In this document: positions 6,081-8,328 of the stretch, in pieces
How positions within the stretch are numbered: position 1 is the stretch's first letter
Layout of the letters: each line of letters begins with the position of its first letter
DNA from: a bacterium
GTDB taxonomy: Bacteria; ARS69
Assembly (NCBI GenBank): GCA_025774865.1
Contig: JALGZO010000431.1
Coordinates: forward strand, 1-8,328
Reading direction: 5' to 3'
Length of the DNA stretch: 8,328 nucleotides
Program-made: the position numbers and the translations under genes
The notes under the pieces: model-generated
Database searches by the model: none
What the model was told of the DNA's origin: nothing
What the model saw: only the letters and a program-made list of their open reading frames with translations

Positions 6081-6350
6081 TCATCGCGGAGTGACGAGTC
6101 GCTGCCGTGCCGCCGCCTCACTCTCGTCTCGCGCCAGGACGACGAAGTACACGCCCGCTCCGACCGGAACCCCGGACCGGTCGGCCAGATCCCAGGTTAC
6201 GGAGGAAGGTCCGAGGGGAAGGCGGCGAACGAGTCGTCCGGCGACGTCATAGGCGGTGAGGTGCCAGCCGCCGAGGTCGGTGACGCCGTCGACCCGGAAG
6301 CGGGCCCGCTCCCGGATCGGATTACCGAGCAGACGGGAGAGGTCGGGAGG
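6081..6350 (-). pseudogene. Orphan FlgD-Ig/type-IX-like C-terminal tail of a lost secreted protein
   Basis: Reading the minus strand gives 89 codons ending in TGA at 6083-6081. They match the tail of the two neighbouring secreted proteins in order: LLGNPIRERARFRV, then LTAYDVAGRLVRRL, then VTWDLADRSG and VGAGVYFVVLARDE, ending LVTPR. There is no start codon, and an in-frame TGA (6353-6351) lies just upstream of the tail, where the body of the protein should be. The rest of the gene has therefore been deleted or separated by rearrangement. The breakpoint is close to 6350, next to an inverted repeat and about 150 bp from the end of the group II intron. The lost domain cannot be known. The tail keeps good reading-frame quality, which suggests fairly recent loss. 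Confidence 0.8.
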
Positions 6351-6360
6351 TCATCGTGCA

Positions 6361-6432
6361 GCTCCCATTGAATTCATTTGCCGGGGACAAGAGCCCACAG
6401 AATAACATGAGTGAATTCAGTGAGTTGGGAGC
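6361..6432. repeat. Imperfect inverted repeat containing two TGAATTCA palindromes
   Basis: GCTCCCA (6361-6367) pairs with TGGGAGC (6426-6432), and TGAATTCA at 6369-6376 pairs with the identical self-complementary copy at 6412-6419. The arms differ by an asymmetric internal loop, and 35 nt lie between them. The structure sits exactly between the broken sorting tail and the group II intron. It could be an end of another mobile element, a terminator-like structure, or a recombination scar. No known element was recognised. Confidence 0.5.
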
Positions 6433-6503
6433 CCCTGTCCGCGCCCCGAAGAACGCTGGTCCACTACACCACCACTATGAGCGCCGAGCGGCATGATATG
6501 GGG

Positions 6504-6540
6504 GTCGAGTCGCGCGGGGGAGTCGCACCCCCACGCGCTC
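6504..6540 (-). ncRNA. Group II intron domain VI with bulged branch-point A and 3' splice site
   Basis: On the minus strand GAG-CGCG-T-GGGGG (6540-6528) pairs with CCCCC-G-CGCG-[A]-CTC (6520-6507), leaving a 7-nt loop. All 13 pairs form (one T-G wobble), with a single unpaired A at 6510, three pairs above the base. This is the standard layout of domain VI, where the bulged A makes the 2'-5' lariat bond. The intron then ends GAC at 6504, and the 3' exon starts CCCCATATC. Confidence 0.88.
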
Positions 6541-6543
6541 ACA

Positions 6544-6577
6544 GAACCGGACGTGAACCTCTCAGCTCATCCGGCTC
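6544..6577 (-). ncRNA. Group II intron domain V (catalytic core)
   Basis: This is a 34-nt hairpin of the canonical kind. A lower stem GAGCCGGA/TCCGGTTC contains the catalytic AGC triad. A two-base AC bulge follows, then an upper stem GAGCT/GGTTC closed by a GAGA tetraloop of the GNRA type. It begins directly after the maturase stop codon (TAA, 6580-6578) and is joined to domain VI by three nucleotides (TGT). Size, triad, bulge and loop all match, so this identification is firm. Confidence 0.95.
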
Positions 6578-7834
6578 TTACCGTCCAGCCGCCGGTCTCG
6601 CTCCGAAGCTCCAATGGGTAAACAACTCCCCATCGCGGGCGGCGATGCGTCCCAACCAGCGAGACGCTCGCACCCATCGACCTCGGAAACGCTTGTATTT
6701 CCGCATCGCCCATTTCACAAGAGCGAAGGTCAAGCTGCGGCCCAGGACAGCAAGGCAGCGCGACCGATAGAATCGGCCGTAGTAAGCCACCCATCCCCGC
6801 ACGACGGGATTGATGAACTGTGCGAGTTCGTCCAAAGATCGGGCGTTCCCTTTGGTGGCAAGATGCCATCCTCGGATAGTCGCCCTAATCTTCTTGGCCG
6901 CCTTGTCACTCATGGCCGGCAGGAATCCCACAAAGGTCTTCCGGCTTGGACCCTGAGCCCTTCGTGGTCTGAAGGTGTACCCAAGGAAATCGAACTCGTG
7001 TTCACCGTACTTGCCCCGGCGACGATCGTCCTTGCAGTAGACGATCCTCGTTTTCTCCGGATGCAGCTCCAGCTGGCACTCGCTCAGTCTCCTGCGCACC
7101 GCCTCTAAGACATGTCGGGCCTGGTCCAGGATCACGCAGTGGATCACAACGTCGTCGGCGTACCGCTCGAACGGAACCGAGGGAAACGTCCTCCGCATCC
7201 AATCGTCGAACGCATAGTGCATGAACAGGTTCGCCAGCAAGGGACTGATAACTCCCCCTTGCGGTGTTCCAGCGGTGCGGGCCTCGAGGGTCCCATCCGC
7301 CCATTGCACCGGTGCTTTCAGCCACCGTTCCACGTACAGATGGATCCACTTCAAGTCCGTGTGATGCTTCACCGCCTTCATCAAAAGGTCATGATCCAAG
7401 CTCCCGAAAAAGTCTCGGATATCCAGATCGATGACCCAGTCCATGCGAAAGCAGCGCTTCCGCGCCACCTCCACCGCGTCCAGTGCCGACTTGCCAGGCC
7501 GATAACCGTACGAGTCGCGGTGAAACACAGGCTCCACCTCGGGCTCGAACGTCAGCTTAGCCACCATCTGCGCGATCCGGTCTGCCACCGTCGGGATTCC
7601 CAACGGTCGCATCCCACCTTCACCTTTGGGGATCTCCACCAGACGAACCGGAGGTGGGAAGTAGCTCCCCGACGACATCCGATTCCAGACCTTATAAAGG
7701 TTATCCTTCAGGTCCTTATCGAATGCCCGGAGCGATTCACCATCCACTCCGGCTGCCCCCCGGTTGGCTTTCACCAACCGGTACGCCTTCGCGACAAGAT
7801 GCTTGGAAATACTGAACGGCTTCGCCTCAACCAT
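6578..7834 (-). CDS. ltrA: Group II intron reverse transcriptase/maturase
   Basis: This 418-residue protein splices its host intron RNA and copies it into DNA during retrohoming. The reverse transcriptase core spans about 25-290, with RPLGIPTVADRIAQ (76-89), SYGYRPGKSALDAV (108-121), VIDLDIRDFFGSLDH (134-148, catalytic D138), GTPQGGVISPLLANLF (189-204), YADD (225-228) and FLGYTFRPR (283-291). The maturase (X/GIIM) domain follows at about 300-410, with AQFINPVVRGWVAYYGRFY. There is no HNH endonuclease, so it is shorter than LtrA of Lactococcus (about 600 residues). Such enzymes usually insert using a nascent replication strand or other priming. The ATG at 7834 has GGGGAGG close upstream and gives the family's normal N-terminus (KPFSISKH). 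The stop touches domain V. All motifs are intact, so it may be functional. The exact intron class was not assigned. Confidence 0.96.
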   Translation of the reverse strand: MVEAKPFSISKHLVAKAYRLVKANRGAAGVDGESLRAFDKDLKDNLYKVWNRMSSGSYFPPPVRLVEIPKGEGGMRPLGIPTVADRIAQMVAKLTFEPEVEPVFHRDSYGYRPGKSALDAVEVARKRCFRMDWVIDLDIRDFFGSLDHDLLMKAVKHHTDLKWIHLYVERWLKAPVQWADGTLEARTAGTPQGGVISPLLANLFMHYAFDDWMRRTFPSVPFERYADDVVIHCVILDQARHVLEAVRRRLSECQLELHPEKTRIVYCKDDRRRGKYGEHEFDFLGYTFRPRRAQGPSRKTFVGFLPAMSDKAAKKIRATIRGWHLATKGNARSLDELAQFINPVVRGWVAYYGRFYRSRCLAVLGRSLTFALVKWAMRKYKRFRGRWVRASRWLGRIAARDGELFTHWSFGARPAAGR

Positions 7835-8328
7835 GAGCTCCTCCCCTTGCGGGTTGACTCACCTTTGAGACTGGATGGTTCAGCCCCTTCGCTCCACCCG
7901 CATTACCAGGTTTCATCGCTACTACGAGCTGATCCGCCCCTGCGCTCCGCCTCGGTACTCTGGCCCTTGGAGTTCCGGCTCCTCGGACTTCTCCCTTCGC
8001 ATCGGAGCACCAGGTTCCCACGTTCCGCATGAAAGCCTGAACCAGGTTCGCGCCGCCTCTCTGCCGGCCACCGTCCAGCCAGTAAGCAGGTTCCCGCTGG
8101 ACTCATTCCCAGATCCCGAAAAGTGACCTGGTTTCGATGACGTCTGTATCTGTTTCGACAGCTCTTCGGCGGTTCACTCGCGTTCGCCTTCCTGATCCTC
8201 ACCTGACGGGGTCTTCCCCGCCTTTTCCCGGTCCGCTCACCACCTGGGATCTCATCCCCACGCAGCGCCGGGTGGTTTGAGAACTGGTCCTGCAACCCGT
8301 ACTCGGGGGGCCCACCCCCATCTTCCAT
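7835..8328 (-). ncRNA. Group II intron 5' RNA (domains I-III region)
   Basis: This stretch precedes the maturase on the same strand and has no real gene. It is full of self-complementary segments, for example GGCGGGG-AAGA-CCCCGTC at 8222-8205 and GAACC-TGGTTC near 8055-8045. A 141-codon open frame crosses it on the minus strand (7903-8328). Its composition is rich in R, G and S, and similar frames are commonly annotated over this part of related introns, so it is taken as RNA read as protein. Domain I should hold the exon-binding sites, but these were not assigned with confidence. The GTGGG at 8315-8311 is the best 5' splice-site candidate. Confidence 0.7.

Larger units (their letters stand above)
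6504..8328 (-). mobile_element. Group II intron with its own maturase (5' end at or beyond window edge)
   Basis: The minus strand shows, 5' to 3': about 490 nt of structured RNA, the maturase gene, and then domains V and VI. The 3' splice site is placed after 6504, because the bulged branch-point A6510 is followed by CTCGAC. This gives the usual AY end seven bases from the branch point. The 5' end is less certain. No GTGCG or GTGTG was found, and the best candidate is GTGGG at 8315-8311, which departs from consensus. If that is right, the intron is about 1.8 kb. RNA structure and protein both look intact, so the element may be active. The maturase lacks an HNH endonuclease. Confidence 0.88.

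Noticed and set aside
6356-6493. 46-codon plus-strand frame from a GTG preceded by GGAGGT
   Set aside because: It runs through the inverted repeat and toward the intron end, and has no recognisable motif. The ribosome site match is short and the start weak.
7903-8328. 141-codon open frame upstream of the maturase
   Set aside because: It covers the structured 5' RNA of the group II intron and is rich in R, G and S. Such frames are often annotated over this intron part, but there is no sign of a separate protein.

Overview
This is a GC-rich bacterial window. Two complete secreted proteins and one gene fragment end in FlgD-Ig/type-IX-like C-terminal sorting tails. That pattern, together with GC-rich codon use, suggests an uncultured lineage of the FCB superphylum (Eisenbacteria, Krumholzibacteriota, Gemmatimonadota or similar). 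This placement is inferred from protein style, not from a marker gene.

Positions 1-1703 (minus strand) hold a tight operon: an ArsR-family metalloregulator, a Cys-rich protein fusing an MtrA-like corrinoid-methyltransferase domain to a DUF4346 domain, and the start of a small membrane-anchored protein that runs off the left edge. arsR and the MtrA-like gene overlap by GTGA, and the second gene's ribosome binding site lies in a hairpin encoded by the end of arsR. A plausible sigma-70 promoter precedes arsR, and a near-perfect palindrome lies between arsR and the divergent gene.

Positions 1805-2770 (plus) encode a secreted Spondin_N protein with a sorting tail. Positions 2771-3077 hold no convincing gene. 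Positions 3078-4009 (minus) are a decayed IS110-family transposase with an internal deletion and frame change. The 195 nt upstream of it fold into several hairpins and could be its bridge RNA locus.

Positions 4432-6006 (plus) encode a secreted di-haem cytochrome c peroxidase/MauG-family protein with the same kind of tail, closed by a 10-bp terminator hairpin. Convergent to it, 6081-6350 is an orphan sorting tail whose gene body is gone. It is followed by an inverted repeat and then by a group II intron on the minus strand. The intron's maturase (6578-7834), domain V (6544-6577) and domain VI with its bulged branch-point A (6510) can all be read directly. Its 3' end is probably at 6504, and its 5' end lies at about 8315 or just outside the window.

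Taken together, the peroxidase sits between two mobile elements that share an orientation, next to gene debris. The most unusual functional unit is the ArsR / MtrA-like / membrane-protein operon.
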